A DNA stretch of 64,000 nt from Aliivibrio wodanis (GTDB taxonomy: Bacteria > Pseudomonadota > Gammaproteobacteria > Enterobacterales > Vibrionaceae): the NCBI GenBank assembly GCA_000953695.1, contig LN554846.1:2604001-2668000 (forward strand), read 5' to 3'. Under the pieces are notes generated by a model that was not told where the DNA came from, did not search any database, and saw nothing but the letters and a program-made list of their open reading frames with translations. Below are positions 10,678 to 21,092 of this stretch, in pieces (position 1 is the first letter of the stretch; every line of letters starts with the position of its first letter). Made by a program: the position numbers and the translations under genes.

Positions 10678-11652
10678 ATGGCAACTCAGTTTGATTTCTG
10701 TAAAGCAGGTAAAAATGTTCTTCAAATTGAAATAGATGCACTTACCCAATTAAAAAATTACATCAATGACGATTTTACCAAAGCGTGCCAATTAATGTTG
10801 GAGTGCAAGCGTAAAGTTGTTGTTATGGGTATGGGAAAATCGGGCCATATTGGCAAAAAAATTGCAGCAACATTAGCAAGCACAGGCACACCTTCATTCT
10901 TTGTTCACCCAGGAGAAGCAAGCCATGGTGACCTAGGCATGATTGAAAAAGGTGATGTAGTCATTGCGATCTCAAACTCTGGTGAAGCTGGTGAAATTCT
11001 TGCTTTATTACCAGTAATTAAGCGCCTTGGCATTACTTTGATTACCATGACAGGAAAAACTGATTCAAGCATGGCAAAAGTTGCTGATGTAAATTTACAA
11101 ATTACAGTACCTCAAGAAGCGTGCCCTCTAGGGTTAGCACCGACATCAAGCACCACGGCAACCCTAGCGATGGGCGATGCCTTTGCTGTTGCACTTCTGC
11201 AAGCTAAAGGATTCACTGCTGACGACTTTGCTTTGTCTCACCCAGGTGGCGCATTAGGCCGTAAATTACTGCTATTATTGTCTGATATCATGCATAAAGA
11301 TGATGAGTTACCAATGGTAACCGAAGATGCATTAATTAAAACTGCATTGCTTGAAGTCTCTGAAAAAGGGCTTGGTATGACAGCTATTATTGATAGTGAA
11401 CAAAAAGTCATTGGTATCTTTACTGATGGTGATTTACGTCGTCTTCTCGATAATCGCATTGACATTCACACCCAAACTATTGGTGAAGTCATGACGCACT
11501 CTCCAGCGGTTGCCAATCCAAGTTTACTGGCGGTTGAAGGCTTGAATTTAATGCAAGATAAAAAAATTAATGGCTTATTACTCTGCGATGAAAATAATCG
11601 CTTAGTTGGCGCACTCAATATGCATGACTTATTAAAAGCTGGAGTAATGTAA
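10678..11652 (+). CDS. kdsD: D-arabinose 5-phosphate isomerase
   Basis: Converts ribulose 5-phosphate to arabinose 5-phosphate, the first step of Kdo synthesis for LPS. The 324-residue protein has an N-terminal SIS sugar-isomerase domain (about 40-180, with GMGKSGHIGKKIAATLASTGTPSFFVHPGEASHGDLG) and two CBS domains at the C terminus (about 205-324). GGTGG lies just before the ATG. The stop overlaps the start of kdsC by one base, so the two Kdo enzymes are coupled. Confidence 0.96.
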   Translation: MATQFDFCKAGKNVLQIEIDALTQLKNYINDDFTKACQLMLECKRKVVVMGMGKSGHIGKKIAATLASTGTPSFFVHPGEASHGDLGMIEKGDVVIAISNSGEAGEILALLPVIKRLGITLITMTGKTDSSMAKVADVNLQITVPQEACPLGLAPTSSTTATLAMGDAFAVALLQAKGFTADDFALSHPGGALGRKLLLLLSDIMHKDDELPMVTEDALIKTALLEVSEKGLGMTAIIDSEQKVIGIFTDGDLRRLLDNRIDIHTQTIGEVMTHSPAVANPSLLAVEGLNLMQDKKINGLLLCDENNRLVGALNMHDLLKAGVM

Positions 11653-12212
11653 TGACAACTAAATTAATCCCAACGCTTTACGGAAATGTAGAAGAATCTG
11701 TATTTACTCTTGCTAAAAATATTAAGCTATTAATTTGTGATGTTGATGGTGTTTTTTCTGACGGTCTAGTCTATATGGGCAATGATGGCGAAGAACTAAA
11801 GACTTTCCATACCCGTGATGGCTATGGTGTTAAATCACTTATGTCTGCAGGTGTAGAAATAGCGATCATTACTGGTCGTAACTCTAAAATTGTAGAGAAC
11901 CGAATGACAGCTCTTGGGATCAAGCTAATCTACCAAGGCCAAGATAATAAACTACAAGCATACCAAGATATTTTAACTAAACTCAATATAGCACCAGAGC
12001 ACACAGGCTATATTGGTGATGATTTAATTGATTGGCCTGTAATGGAAAAAGTAGCCTTAAAAGTCTGTGTAGCTGATGGACACCCATTACTTATACAACG
12101 AGCAAATTATGTAACCAAAATTAAAGGCGGCCACGGTGCCGTTCGAGAAGTCAGCGATCTTATTTTAGAAGCGAAGGGAGAGCTAGAGCAACATAAAGGC
12201 TTAAGCATATGA
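11652..12212 (+). CDS. kdsC: 3-deoxy-D-manno-octulosonate 8-phosphate phosphatase
   Basis: HAD-family phosphatase that removes phosphate from Kdo-8-phosphate. The 186-residue protein has motif I DVDGVFSDG with nucleophile D30 and general acid D32, motif II in AIITGR, and motif III around GDDLIDWPVM. It lacks a large cap domain, as expected for the tetrameric C0 subclass. It overlaps kdsD by one base and lptC by four bases (ATGA), indicating a tightly coupled operon. Confidence 0.96.
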   Translation: MTTKLIPTLYGNVEESVFTLAKNIKLLICDVDGVFSDGLVYMGNDGEELKTFHTRDGYGVKSLMSAGVEIAIITGRNSKIVENRMTALGIKLIYQGQDNKLQAYQDILTKLNIAPEHTGYIGDDLIDWPVMEKVALKVCVADGHPLLIQRANYVTKIKGGHGAVREVSDLILEAKGELEQHKGLSI

Positions 12213-12772
12213 CCTTGAAACACCTCTTCATAACCATATTATTATTGATATCTAGCTGGTCTGCTTATTACTTATATTATGAATCTGTCAAAAGTGACGT
12301 TCAAGTAAGTCCAGATCAAAAAGTACCCGTATTTACAGGCCAAGATATTAGTAATAATAATTATAATGAAAGTGGTGTTCGTAATTACCAAATTAACGCT
12401 AAGGCTCTCGCCCGTTTTGCTAAAACAGGTGAAACAAGCTTTACAGCACCTCATCTTTTTGTTTTTGAACATGGAGAAACGAAAGAGTGGGAAATAAGAT
12501 CTGACTTTGGTGTATTAAATAATAAGCATGAGCTCTATTTAACAGGAAATGTCACGATTAAAAACCTGTTACCTGAAGCCGCTTTTAACACCATGAAAAC
12601 CGATAGCATAAACATAAAACTGACGACAAAAGATTTTATGACAGAAGATGTCGTTAGCCTTGTTGGCTCCACGTTTGAAACAACAGGTGTGGGGATCAAA
12701 GGAAACTTTGCTCATCAACAAGCCACTTTATTAGAAAACGTACAAGGTATCTATGAAGCTTTCACACATTAG
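12209..12772 (+). CDS. lptC: LPS export protein LptC
   Basis: Bitopic inner-membrane protein that receives LPS from LptB2FG and passes it to LptA. The 187-residue protein has one N-terminal membrane helix (about 5-24) and a periplasmic beta-jellyroll domain (for example VFTGQDISNNNYNESGVRNYQINAKALARF). Its 3' end overlaps lptA by 20 bases. Divergent in sequence across species, but the operon position is decisive. Confidence 0.94.
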   Translation: MTLKHLFITILLLISSWSAYYLYYESVKSDVQVSPDQKVPVFTGQDISNNNYNESGVRNYQINAKALARFAKTGETSFTAPHLFVFEHGETKEWEIRSDFGVLNNKHELYLTGNVTIKNLLPEAAFNTMKTDSINIKLTTKDFMTEDVVSLVGSTFETTGVGIKGNFAHQQATLLENVQGIYEAFTH

Positions 12773-13250
12773 TCTACTTGCAGGCTTACTACTAAGTACT
12801 CCAAGTTGGGCACTAAGCACCGATACAGAACAACCTATCCATATTAACTCAAATTCACAAAGCTTTGATATGCAGAGTAACCAAGTGACTTTCCTTGGTA
12901 AAGTAACCTTAAAGCAAGGCAGCATTGAGATTTTTGCAGATAAGTTAGTTGTTACTCGCCCTCAAGGAAAAGAAGGAAGAGAAACACTTGAAGCCTATGG
13001 GAAGCCTGCTCGTTTTAGCCAACTAACTGATGATGGTAAAACGTTAAAAGGGGAATCCAATAAGTTGCATTATGAGTTAGAAAAAGAATTTCTAAAAATG
13101 GAAGGTAATGCACAACTTACTCAAGATGACAGTGTTATTAAAGGCAATGTCATTACTTATAATATGCAAACCCAAAGACTGATTGCTGACGGTGATAAGA
13201 ACGAACGCGTTACAACCATCCTTCAGCCTAGCCAATTGAATAATAAGTAA
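12753..13250 (+). CDS. lptA: Periplasmic LPS-bridge protein LptA
   Basis: Periplasmic OstA-domain protein that polymerises head to tail to bridge LptC and LptD. The 165-residue protein has a signal peptide (about 1-20, ending SWA) and the OstA core starting [23 protein letters not shown], with repeated beta strands to about residue 150. Its start lies within lptC; two bases separate its stop from lptB. Confidence 0.95.
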   Translation: MKLSHISLLAGLLLSTPSWALSTDTEQPIHINSNSQSFDMQSNQVTFLGKVTLKQGSIEIFADKLVVTRPQGKEGRETLEAYGKPARFSQLTDDGKTLKGESNKLHYELEKEFLKMEGNAQLTQDDSVIKGNVITYNMQTQRLIADGDKNERVTTILQPSQLNNK

Positions 13251-13252
13251 TT

Positions 13253-13978
13253 ATGGCCATATTAGAAGCAAAAAACCTTGCAAAAACATACGGTAGCCGT
13301 AAAGTGGTCTCTGATGTTAGTCTGACGGTTGAGTCTGGAAAAATAGTCGGTTTACTTGGCCCTAATGGAGCAGGAAAAACTACCTCTTTTTATATGATTG
13401 TTGGTTTGGTCTCTCGTGATGAAGGCTCTATTACTATTGATGGTGTTGATATTTCACTACAACCAATGCATAACCGATCGAAAATGGGAATAGGTTACTT
13501 ACCACAAGAAGCCTCTATTTTTAGAAAGCTCTCTGTGTTTGATAACATCATGGCCGTGCTGCAAACCCGTAAAGATTTATCAAAAGCGGAGCGCTTAGAT
13601 AAACTTGAAGAGTTACTGGATGAATTTAACATTCAGCATATTCGCAACAGTAATGGTATGGCACTTTCTGGTGGTGAACGTCGTCGAGTTGAAATAGCTC
13701 GAGCGTTAGCTGCTAATCCTAAGTTTATTCTGCTTGATGAACCTTTTGCAGGTGTCGACCCAATTTCAGTTATCGACATTAAGAAAATTATTCAGCACCT
13801 GAGAGATCGTGGTCTTGGCGTTTTAATTACCGATCACAATGTACGCGAAACACTGGATGTATGCGAACACGCTTATATCGTTAGCCAAGGCCATATGATA
13901 GCCAATGGCTCCCCTGATCACGTATTAAATGATGAGCACGTTAAACGTGTTTATCTTGGTGATCAATTTAAGTTGTAA
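13253..13978 (+). CDS. lptB: LPS export ABC transporter ATPase LptB
   Basis: Cytoplasmic ATPase of the LptB2FG complex that extracts LPS from the inner membrane. The 241-residue protein has Walker A GPNGAGKT at about 35-42, a Q-loop at YLPQE, the signature LSGGERRR near 138-145, and Walker [13 protein letters not shown] near 158-169, followed by the LptB-typical [10 protein letters not shown] switch segment. It ends 25 bases before rpoN. Confidence 0.97.
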   Translation: MAILEAKNLAKTYGSRKVVSDVSLTVESGKIVGLLGPNGAGKTTSFYMIVGLVSRDEGSITIDGVDISLQPMHNRSKMGIGYLPQEASIFRKLSVFDNIMAVLQTRKDLSKAERLDKLEELLDEFNIQHIRNSNGMALSGGERRRVEIARALAANPKFILLDEPFAGVDPISVIDIKKIIQHLRDRGLGVLITDHNVRETLDVCEHAYIVSQGHMIANGSPDHVLNDEHVKRVYLGDQFKL

Positions 13979-14003
13979 TGTATTTAAAAGGTATTGCTAA
14001 ATA

Positions 14004-15473
14004 ATGAAAGCCTCTCTTCAGCTCAAAATGGGACAACAGCTTGCAATGACGCCTCAGTTGCAGCAAGCAATTCGATTATTGCAATTATCGACCCTAGACC
14101 TACAGCAAGAGATTCAAGAAGCGCTAGACTCCAATCCTCTTCTGGATGTAGAAGAGGAAGCATTAAGCACGCCTGAAGAACTGATATCTCCTGAACCTCA
14201 ACCAGAAAAAGAAACGGCAACTGCAGAACAAGAAGCTCCAGTCACAGACAGCAGTGATGTGATTGAAAGCAATAACATCTCAGAAGAATTAGAAATGGAT
14301 GCTAACTGGGATGACGTATATAGCGCCAACAGTGGCAGTACTGGATTAGCCATTGATGATGATACTCCATTGTATCAAGGCGAAACTACAGAGAGCCTTC
14401 AAGATTATTTAATGTGGCAAGCTGACCTAACTCCATTCAGTGATATTGACCGCACCATCGCTACCTCGATTATCGAATCCTTAGATGATTATGGTTACTT
14501 AACTATCAGCCTTGATGAAGTGCTAGAAAGCGTTGGAAATGACGATGTTGAAATGGATGAAGTAGCAGCTGTTTTAAAACGTATTCAACAATTTGACCCA
14601 CTTGGCGTTGCCTCTCGAGATCTTGCTGAGTGCCTAATGTTACAGCTTGCTACCTATCCTGCTGATACTCCATGGCTACCTGAAACTAAGCTAATTTTAA
14701 CAGAGCATATCAATTTATTAGGCAATCGTGACTATCGACAATTAGCAAAAGAGACTAAGCTAAAAGAAAGCGATTTAAAACAGGTTATGACCCTAATTCA
14801 CGAGCTTGATCCTCGACCAGGAAACCGTGTAATTGATACTGATACTGAATATGTCATCCCTGATGTCTCAGTCTTTAAACATAATGCGAAATGGGTCGTT
14901 ACTATCAATCCAGATAGTGTTCCTCGTTTAAAAGTAAATGCAGAATATGCAGCTTTAGGTAAGGGGTTGGGCAACAGTCCAGACGGGCAATTCATTCGAA
15001 CCAATTTGCAAGAGGCAAAGTGGCTAATTAAGAGTTTAGAGAGCAGAAACGAGACGCTGCTCAAAGTTGCACGTTGTATAGTTGAACATCAACAAGATTT
15101 CTTCGAATATGGTGAAGAAGCCATGAAGCCAATGGTTCTTAATGACATTGCTTTAGATGTCGAAATGCATGAATCCACTATATCTCGAGTCACTACACAA
15201 AAATTCATGCATACCCCTCGTGGTATTTTTGAATTAAAATATTTCTTCTCTAGTCATGTTAGTACGGATAACGGTGGTGAATGCTCATCAACAGCAATCC
15301 GGGCACTAGTGAAAAAGTTGGTCGCGGCTGAAAACCAAGCCAAACCACTAAGCGACAGTAAAATCGCAACCTTATTAGCTGAGCAAGGGATTCAAGTTGC
15401 ACGACGCACTATAGCTAAATATCGTGAATCTCTGGGGATAGCCCCATCGAATCAGCGTAAGCGTTTACTTTAA
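14004..15473 (+). CDS. rpoN: RNA polymerase sigma-54 factor
   Basis: Alternative sigma factor that recognises -24/-12 promoters and needs enhancer-binding activators; in vibrios it controls flagellar, nitrogen and other genes. The 489-residue protein has the glutamine/leucine-rich activator region I (1-50, [29 protein letters not shown]), an acidic region II (about 50-120), the core-binding domain, the helix-turn-helix region and the RpoN box [10 protein letters not shown] near the C terminus. It follows lptB as in most gamma-proteobacteria and precedes hpf and the nitrogen-PTS genes. Confidence 0.98.
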   Translation: MKASLQLKMGQQLAMTPQLQQAIRLLQLSTLDLQQEIQEALDSNPLLDVEEEALSTPEELISPEPQPEKETATAEQEAPVTDSSDVIESNNISEELEMDANWDDVYSANSGSTGLAIDDDTPLYQGETTESLQDYLMWQADLTPFSDIDRTIATSIIESLDDYGYLTISLDEVLESVGNDDVEMDEVAAVLKRIQQFDPLGVASRDLAECLMLQLATYPADTPWLPETKLILTEHINLLGNRDYRQLAKETKLKESDLKQVMTLIHELDPRPGNRVIDTDTEYVIPDVSVFKHNAKWVVTINPDSVPRLKVNAEYAALGKGLGNSPDGQFIRTNLQEAKWLIKSLESRNETLLKVARCIVEHQQDFFEYGEEAMKPMVLNDIALDVEMHESTISRVTTQKFMHTPRGIFELKYFFSSHVSTDNGGECSSTAIRALVKKLVAAENQAKPLSDSKIATLLAEQGIQVARRTIAKYRESLGIAPSNQRKRLL

Positions 15474-15492
15474 TTAACAGAAAGGAAGTGTT

Positions 15493-15780
15493 ATGCAAAT
15501 AAACATTACAGGTCAAAACGTCGAACTAACAGATAGCCTTCGTGAATATGTAGATACGAAATTCCAAAAATTAGACCGCTTTTTTGAGCACATAAATAAT
15601 GTACATGTCGTCTTGAAATTAGAAAAAGTACGCCATGTAGCCGAAGCAACACTTCATGTAAATCAAGGTGATATACACGCCCATTCTGACGCAGAAGATA
15701 TGTATGCCGCGATTGATGGTTTGGTGGACAAACTTGTTCGTCAACTCAATAAACATAAAGAAAAACTAAGTAGTCATTAA
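15493..15780 (+). CDS. hpf: Ribosome hibernation promoting factor (short form)
   Basis: Binds the 30S subunit and promotes 100S ribosome dimers in stationary phase. The 95-residue protein is the short HPF form, with MQINITGQNVELTDSLREYVDTKFQKLDRFF and the basic/histidine C-terminal strand region (LNKHKEKLSSH). It has an AAAGGAAG ribosome binding site and sits in the classical position between rpoN and ptsN. Confidence 0.95.
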   Translation: MQINITGQNVELTDSLREYVDTKFQKLDRFFEHINNVHVVLKLEKVRHVAEATLHVNQGDIHAHSDAEDMYAAIDGLVDKLVRQLNKHKEKLSSH

Positions 15781-15781
15781 C

Positions 15782-16225
15782 ATGCAATTAAGCACCATTC
15801 TTTCATTGGATTGCACTAAAAGTGCAGTCCAATGCTCAAGCAAAAAACGCGCATTAGAACTTATCAGTGAAATTGCGGCTCCTCAAATAGGCCAAAATCC
15901 TAAAGAACTCTTTGAAAGCTTATTAAATAGAGAAAAAATGGGAAGCACCGGTATTGGTAATGGCATTGCTATTCCTCATGGCCGGATCTTTGATTCTGAA
16001 AATGCCGTTGCTGTTTTACTACAATGCCAAGAACCTATCGAATTCGATTCTATAGATAACCGACCTGTCGATATTCTTTTTGCCTTATTAGTTCCTGATG
16101 AACAATGTAAGTTGCACCTAAAGACACTTTCTTCCGTTGCTGAAAAGCTCAACGATAAGCAAATATTGCGTCAACTTCGCCATGCGGAAAATGACCAAGA
16201 CCTCTATCAACTTTTCACGTCATAA
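15782..16225 (+). CDS. ptsN: Nitrogen-PTS enzyme IIA (EIIA-Ntr)
   Basis: Phosphoacceptor protein of the regulatory nitrogen phosphotransferase system. The 147-residue protein is a single PTS EIIA type 2 domain; the phosphorylated histidine is H66 in GIAIPHGR. It begins two bases after hpf. It accepts phosphate from NPr, encoded two genes downstream, and acts on targets such as potassium transport and cell-envelope regulators in related bacteria. Confidence 0.96.
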   Translation: MQLSTILSLDCTKSAVQCSSKKRALELISEIAAPQIGQNPKELFESLLNREKMGSTGIGNGIAIPHGRIFDSENAVAVLLQCQEPIEFDSIDNRPVDILFALLVPDEQCKLHLKTLSSVAEKLNDKQILRQLRHAENDQDLYQLFTS

Positions 16226-16245
16226 TAAACGCTAAAGGCATTCTA

Positions 16246-17100
16246 ATGAAACTCATGGTAATTAGTGGTAACTCTGGGGCAGGTAAATCTGTTGCCTTAC
16301 GTGTACTGGAAGATTTAGGGTACTATTGTGTCGATAATTTACCGATTGACCTCTTAACTCAATTTGTTGAATCTATTCAACAAAGTACTCAAAATGTAGC
16401 CGTAAGTGTCGATATTCGTAACCTTCCTAAAGACCCATCATTATTAACCCACACTTTAACTGAGTTAAAAAAAGATCATGATGTGACTGTGATCTTCTTA
16501 GATGCCGAAGATAAAGAATTGATTAAGCGATACAGTGAAACTCGTCGCTTACACCCTCTCTCTTTAATCGGAGAACAGTGTTCCTTAGAGCAAGCTGTTG
16601 CTTTAGAAAAAACTATCTTAGGTGACTTAAAAGAAGAGGCCGATTTAGTTTTAGATACTACAACTAAATCCATTCATGATTTAAGTGAAACTTTACGTGC
16701 TCGTATCCTTGGTCGAGAGTCAAAAGAACTCGTGATGGTATTTGAGTCTTTTGGTTTTAAACATGGCCTACCAACCGATGCCGATTATGTGTTTGATGTC
16801 CGCTTTTTACCTAACCCACACTGGGAACCAAGCTTAAGACCAATGACAGGTTTAGATAAGCCAGTGGCTGATTATCTAGAAAAGCACGATGATGTTGTGC
16901 AATTAAAAACTCAAATTCAAGATTTCCTCACCACTTGGTTACCTGCCTTAGAAAAGAATAATCGCAGTTACTTAACTGTTGCTATTGGTTGTACTGGCGG
17001 TCAACATCGTTCTGTTTATATTACCCAACAACTTGGTGAGTACTTCAAACAACAAGGACAGCAAGTGCAGGTTCGCCACAAGACATTAGAGAGGCACTAA
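16246..17100 (+). CDS. rapZ: RNase adapter protein / P-loop nucleotide-binding RapZ
   Basis: RNA-binding adapter that in enterobacteria targets the sRNA GlmZ to RNase E and so controls glucosamine-6-phosphate synthase. The 284-residue protein has Walker A GNSGAGKS at 8-15, the [20 protein letters not shown] segment in the middle, and the conserved C-terminal [10 protein letters not shown] motif (about 245-254) used in RNA and ligand binding. Positioned between ptsN and npr, the conserved order. Whether a GlmZ/GlmY system exists here cannot be judged. Confidence 0.95.
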   Translation: MKLMVISGNSGAGKSVALRVLEDLGYYCVDNLPIDLLTQFVESIQQSTQNVAVSVDIRNLPKDPSLLTHTLTELKKDHDVTVIFLDAEDKELIKRYSETRRLHPLSLIGEQCSLEQAVALEKTILGDLKEEADLVLDTTTKSIHDLSETLRARILGRESKELVMVFESFGFKHGLPTDADYVFDVRFLPNPHWEPSLRPMTGLDKPVADYLEKHDDVVQLKTQIQDFLTTWLPALEKNNRSYLTVAIGCTGGQHRSVYITQQLGEYFKQQGQQVQVRHKTLERH

Positions 17101-17102
17101 GT

Positions 17103-17381
17103 ATGCCTATTTCATCTCGTCATCTCTTAATAAGAAACCGTTTAGGTTTGCATGCAAGAGCTGCGATAAAACTGGTTGAAATGGCTCAAAGCTTTGATGC
17201 CATTATCACTCTAACCAATGACGAAAATAAACAAGCCACTGCTGACGGCGTTATGGGGTTGCTTATGCTCGATTCAGCACAAGGTCAATATGTAGATGTT
17301 TCAGCTGATGGTCCGGATGCAGAACGAGCACTTACTGCTATTTGCGATCTAATTGAGGCTGGTTTCGATGAAGATGAATGA
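17103..17381 (+). CDS. ptsO: Nitrogen-PTS phosphocarrier protein NPr
   Basis: HPr-like carrier that passes phosphate from EI-Ntr (ptsP) to EIIA-Ntr. The 92-residue protein has the HPr active-site motif GLHARAA with phospho-histidine H17, and the second-site loop [23 protein letters not shown]. No HPr-kinase serine motif is expected in this group. Last gene of the rpoN-hpf-ptsN-rapZ-ptsO run. The symbol npr is also used. Confidence 0.95.
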   Translation: MPISSRHLLIRNRLGLHARAAIKLVEMAQSFDAIITLTNDENKQATADGVMGLLMLDSAQGQYVDVSADGPDAERALTAICDLIEAGFDEDE

Positions 17382-17517
17382 GTTATTATTTATTACATCA
17401 ATAGTTTGACCTAATCCTCACAAAATTCACTTATCGTGCTCTCTAAATTGCGTTACTATTCAGCCCATTATCTAATCTAGATTGTCTATACTCATAGCTT
17501 GAGTAAGACATCGGCTT

Positions 17518-17543
17518 ATACCAAGGACTAAGAACCTTGGTAT
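17518..17543 (+). promoter_or_regulatory. Hairpin in the mgtE leader
   Basis: ATACCAAGG (17518-17526) and CCTTGGTAT (17535-17543) form a perfect 9-bp stem with an 8-base loop. The hairpin ends only five bases before the GGGGGAG ribosome binding site of mgtE and has no T-tract, so it is more likely to affect translation or message stability than to terminate. Confidence 0.5.
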
Positions 17544-17557
17544 CTATGGGGGAGAGT

Positions 17558-18913
17558 ATGCAAGAGCTACAAGATTTCGATCAAACCCATCAAACTCTTC
17601 AAGAAGTATCTAATGCCCTTGATAGTGGGATGTTTGTCCATGTACGTCGCTTACTACAAGACATGGAACCCGAAGATATTGCCCATCTATTAGAAGCCTC
17701 ACCCAGAAAAAGTCGTCATGTATTATGGCAACTGACCGATCCCGAAGATTACGGTGAAATTCTTGACGAACTGTCGGAAGACGTAAAAGACGGTATCGTC
17801 TCTCAAATGGCTCCAGAAAGCATTGTTGAAGCAACCGAAGGCATGGAGATAGATGATGTCGCATATGTCCTTCGTAGCTTGCCTGACGACATTTCTCGTG
17901 AAGTATTAAGCCAGATGGACACGGTTGACCGGTTCCGTGTTGAAACCGCACTCTCCTACCCTGAAGACACCGCTGGCGGTATGATGAATACCGATTTCAT
18001 CACTATCCGAGCAGATGTTGAAATCGATGTTGTTCTACGTTACTTGCGTATGAAAGGTGATTTACCAGAGTCAACCGATGCACTCTATGTACTTGATGAA
18101 GAAAGCCGTTTAATTGGGCATTTATCTCTAGCAACAATCATAACAACCCAACCCGACACTTTAGTAAGTGAAGTAATGGATGATGCGGATGAAGCAATTC
18201 CAGTCAATACCGACGACGGTGAAGTAGCTAATCTATTTGAGCGTCGTAATTGGGTTTCAGCACCTGTTGTTGATGAAAACCACTTATTACTTGGTCGTAT
18301 TACCATTGATGATGTAGTCGATGTAATTCGTGAAGATGCAGAGCACTCAATGATGAGTATGGCAGGTATGGATGACGAAGAAGATACCTTTGCTCCAGTT
18401 GTAAAATCTGCTCGTCGTCGTAGTGTTTGGTTAGGTATGAATGTACTTGCTGCATTAGCTGCAGCGTCAGTTTCAAATATGTTTGAAGCAACCTTAGCAC
18501 AAATGGCATCCATCGCTGTACTAATGACCATTGTCCCTTCTATGGGTGGTGTTGCTGGTAATCAAACCGTCGCACTTGTCATTCGAGGTTTAGCGGTAGG
18601 TCATATTGGTGACAGTAACCAAAAAGAGTTACTAATTAAAGAGGCTGGGATCGGCCTGCTTAATGGTATTTTATGGGCATCGATCATTGGTGGTATCGTC
18701 ATGGTTTGGAAAGGAGATATTATGCTTGGTGCTATTATTTCCGTAGCAATGCTGGTTAACTTAACGGTTGCTGGTATTGCGGGTGTTACCATTCCTGTTC
18801 TCCTAAAGAAAATGAATATCGACCCTGCATTAGCGGGAGGAATGGCATTAACAACCATTACAGATATTATTGGTTTATCTGCTTTTCTTGGCCTAGCAAC
18901 TATTCTCATGTAA
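17558..18913 (+). CDS. mgtE: Magnesium transporter MgtE
   Basis: Inner-membrane Mg2+ channel gated by cytosolic magnesium. The 451-residue protein has the acidic MgtE N domain (about 30-130, with DMEPEDIAHLLEASP), two CBS domains (about 135-250), a plug helix, and five C-terminal membrane helices with the pore signature PSMGGVAGNQTVALVIRG and AGVTIPVLLKKMNIDPALAGG. The ATG at 17558 is chosen because GGGGGAG lies just upstream; an in-frame TTG at 17537 would place the start inside the leader hairpin. It is convergent with pmbA across a strong terminator. Confidence 0.95.
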   Translation: MQELQDFDQTHQTLQEVSNALDSGMFVHVRRLLQDMEPEDIAHLLEASPRKSRHVLWQLTDPEDYGEILDELSEDVKDGIVSQMAPESIVEATEGMEIDDVAYVLRSLPDDISREVLSQMDTVDRFRVETALSYPEDTAGGMMNTDFITIRADVEIDVVLRYLRMKGDLPESTDALYVLDEESRLIGHLSLATIITTQPDTLVSEVMDDADEAIPVNTDDGEVANLFERRNWVSAPVVDENHLLLGRITIDDVVDVIREDAEHSMMSMAGMDDEEDTFAPVVKSARRRSVWLGMNVLAALAAASVSNMFEATLAQMASIAVLMTIVPSMGGVAGNQTVALVIRGLAVGHIGDSNQKELLIKEAGIGLLNGILWASIIGGIVMVWKGDIMLGAIISVAMLVNLTVAGIAGVTIPVLLKKMNIDPALAGGMALTTITDIIGLSAFLGLATILM

Positions 18914-18966
18914 TTAGATAATTACTAGAATTGGTATAATTTGTTTTATTTGGCACTAAAAATCAA

Positions 18967-19001
18967 AAAAGCGCGCTTTCATTAAATGACTGCGCGCTTT
19001 T
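18967..19001. terminator. Bidirectional terminator between mgtE and pmbA
   Basis: AAAAGCGCGC (18967-18976) pairs with GCGCGCTTTT (18992-19001) around a 15-base loop; A and T runs on the two sides let it act for both convergent genes. Confidence 0.8.
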
Positions 19002-19015
19002 ATTTATCTATTATA

Positions 19016-20359
19016 TTACTGACCAGCAATCTTCATTGATTCAATTAAGATAGAACCCGTTTGAATTTGTGAACGAGTTTCAACATCATTACCCACTGCA
19101 ATAATATTTTGATACATCTCAGTCAAATTGCTTGCAATAGTAACCTCTGAAACTGGATATTGAATTTCACCATTCTCAACCCAGAAACCAGCGGCACCGC
19201 GAGAATAATCACCAGTTACGGTATTTACACCTTGACCCATAAGCTCAGTAACAAGAAGACCTGTACCCATAGTTTTTAGCATTTGGTCAAAACTTTGGCC
19301 CGTTGATTTAACAAACCAGTTATGAATACCACCCGCATGCCCTGTCGGGGTCATATTTAATTTACGAGCAGCATAACTAGTTAATAAATACGTAGCCAAG
19401 ACACCATCAGTTATGATTTCACGATCTTGAGTGTATAGGCCTTCACTATCAAATGGGCTACTTGCTAAGCCTTTTAAAATGTGTGGGCGCTCACTAACAT
19501 TAAACCATTCAGGCAGAATTTTTTCGTTTAGCTTATCTAGCATGAAGGTTGATTTTCGATATAAGTTTGCACCACTAATCGCCATTACCAAATGCCCTAA
19601 CAAACCAGTCGCAACATCTGCTGAAAACATCACTGGTACTTTCATGGTCTCTAGCTTTTTAGCATCTAAACGGCTCACTGTACGTTCAGCTGCTTCTAAT
19701 CCAACCTTCTTGGCATCCCACAAATCATCACGATGACGCGCAACGGTATAACTGTAATCACGCTCCATATCACCATTTTTATCGACACCAATAACACTGC
19801 AACTAATACTGTGACGACTTGATGGATAGCTTGCTAGCATGCCATGACTGTTGCCGTAAACCTTAATACCGTAATGACTGTCGTAACTTGCACCATCACT
19901 CTGTTTAATCGAAGAATGGTACTCTAATGCCGCTTGTTCAGCTTCAATCGCCTTTTGCGCCGCATAGTCAGGCTCGGGATCATCAGGGTGAAATAAATCT
20001 AAATCAGGAATATTTTTCGCCATTAATTCTTTTGGCGCTGGCCCAGAAAATGGGTCTTCAGATGTATAATTCGCAATATCTAATGCCGCAGCTACCGTTT
20101 GTTCAATTGCTTTATCACTCAAATCAGAGGTAGATGCACTGCCTTTACGATGGCCACGATAAACGGTAATGCCTAAGGCACCATCACGATTAAATTCAAC
20201 GTTTTCAACCTCTCCCATTAAGGTTGATACACTAATGCCAGTAGTTTTTGTTATCGCAACTTCTGCCGCACTCGCGTGTTGTGTCGCCATTTCTAACGCT
20301 TTGGCTACTGCTGCTTCAAGTTCTATTTTTTGATTCATCATTTGGGCTTTTGCATCCAT
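19016..20359 (-). CDS. pmbA: Metalloprotease subunit PmbA/TldE
   Basis: Partner of TldD; the heterodimer degrades unfolded peptides and processes modified peptides such as microcin B17. The protein aligns over its whole length with the TldE family ([27 protein letters not shown] near the C terminus; [11 protein letters not shown]). TldE lacks the HExxxH metal site, which is carried by tldD nearby. The start is uncertain: the frame is open to an ATG at 20431, but the ATG at 20359 gives 447 residues, close to the family length of about 450. None of the candidates has a strong ribosome binding site. Confidence 0.92.
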   Translation of the reverse strand: MDAKAQMMNQKIELEAAVAKALEMATQHASAAEVAITKTTGISVSTLMGEVENVEFNRDGALGITVYRGHRKGSASTSDLSDKAIEQTVAAALDIANYTSEDPFSGPAPKELMAKNIPDLDLFHPDDPEPDYAAQKAIEAEQAALEYHSSIKQSDGASYDSHYGIKVYGNSHGMLASYPSSRHSISCSVIGVDKNGDMERDYSYTVARHRDDLWDAKKVGLEAAERTVSRLDAKKLETMKVPVMFSADVATGLLGHLVMAISGANLYRKSTFMLDKLNEKILPEWFNVSERPHILKGLASSPFDSEGLYTQDREIITDGVLATYLLTSYAARKLNMTPTGHAGGIHNWFVKSTGQSFDQMLKTMGTGLLVTELMGQGVNTVTGDYSRGAAGFWVENGEIQYPVSEVTIASNLTEMYQNIIAVGNDVETRSQIQTGSILIESMKIAGQ

Positions 20360-20477
20360 AACATCTGATTGAATATATACATTTTTACTAGAATAACACT
20401 CTATGTGATAAATTTGCGCCCAATTATCCATTTATCTTGCTAAAATAGAGATAATCACCCATTAAAGAATGAAGATC

Positions 20478-21008
20478 ATGGCACGTAAAAATCAAAAAGC
20501 TCCTTGGGAAGAAGAAGAAGAGATCATCTGGGTAAGTAGAACCGAGATGAAAAATGACATGGAAGACTTACAAAAACTAGGTGAAGAACTCATTGGTTTA
20601 AAGCCAGCAGTTCTTGCTAAGTTCCCATTCTCAGATCTTCTGAGAGATGCAATCAATGATGCACAACGTTTTAAAAATGAAGCGAAACGTCGTCAGTTAC
20701 AATACATTGGTAAGCTAATGCGTAATGAAGATCCTGAGCCAATCCAATTAGCTCTAGATAAAGTTCGCAACAAGCATTCACAAGCAACAATTGCACTTCA
20801 GAAACTAGAAGTCCTACGTGACCGTATGATTGAAACACCTGACGCTGTGATTGAAGAAGTAATGGTGAAATATCCAGAAGCGGATCGTCAACGTTTCCGT
20901 CAACTGGCTCGCCAAGCAAATAAAGAAAAAGCATCGAAAAAGCCGCCAAAGGCTTATCGTGAAATCTTCCAAGTATTAAAAGAACTATACTTAGGCGAAG
21001 ACCTATAA
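20478..21008 (+). CDS. darP: Ribosome biogenesis factor DarP (YjgA family)
   Basis: Small dimeric protein that binds late 50S precursors and aids 50S maturation. The 176-residue protein has the acidic N terminus followed by [26 protein letters not shown] and [25 protein letters not shown], hallmarks of the YjgA family. The ATG at 20478 begins [15 protein letters not shown] with GAAG seven bases upstream; an ATG three codons earlier is possible. It diverges from pmbA, the usual arrangement, and is convergent with tldD. Confidence 0.93.
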   Translation: MARKNQKAPWEEEEEIIWVSRTEMKNDMEDLQKLGEELIGLKPAVLAKFPFSDLLRDAINDAQRFKNEAKRRQLQYIGKLMRNEDPEPIQLALDKVRNKHSQATIALQKLEVLRDRMIETPDAVIEEVMVKYPEADRQRFRQLARQANKEKASKKPPKAYREIFQVLKELYLGEDL

Positions 21009-21031
21009 ACTTTCTTTTTATTTAAAGATTA

Positions 21032-21070
21032 AAAAAGGGCCAAGTATTATCCCAATACTTGGCCCTTTTT
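21032..21070. terminator. Bidirectional terminator between darP and tldD
   Basis: A perfect 17-bp stem, 21032-21048 with 21054-21070, has a 5-base loop, and its outer part is A5/T5, giving T-tracts on both strands. It lies between the convergent stops of darP (21008) and tldD (21093). Confidence 0.9.
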
Positions 21071-21092
21071 ATATGTTCATTTTAACGAAAGA

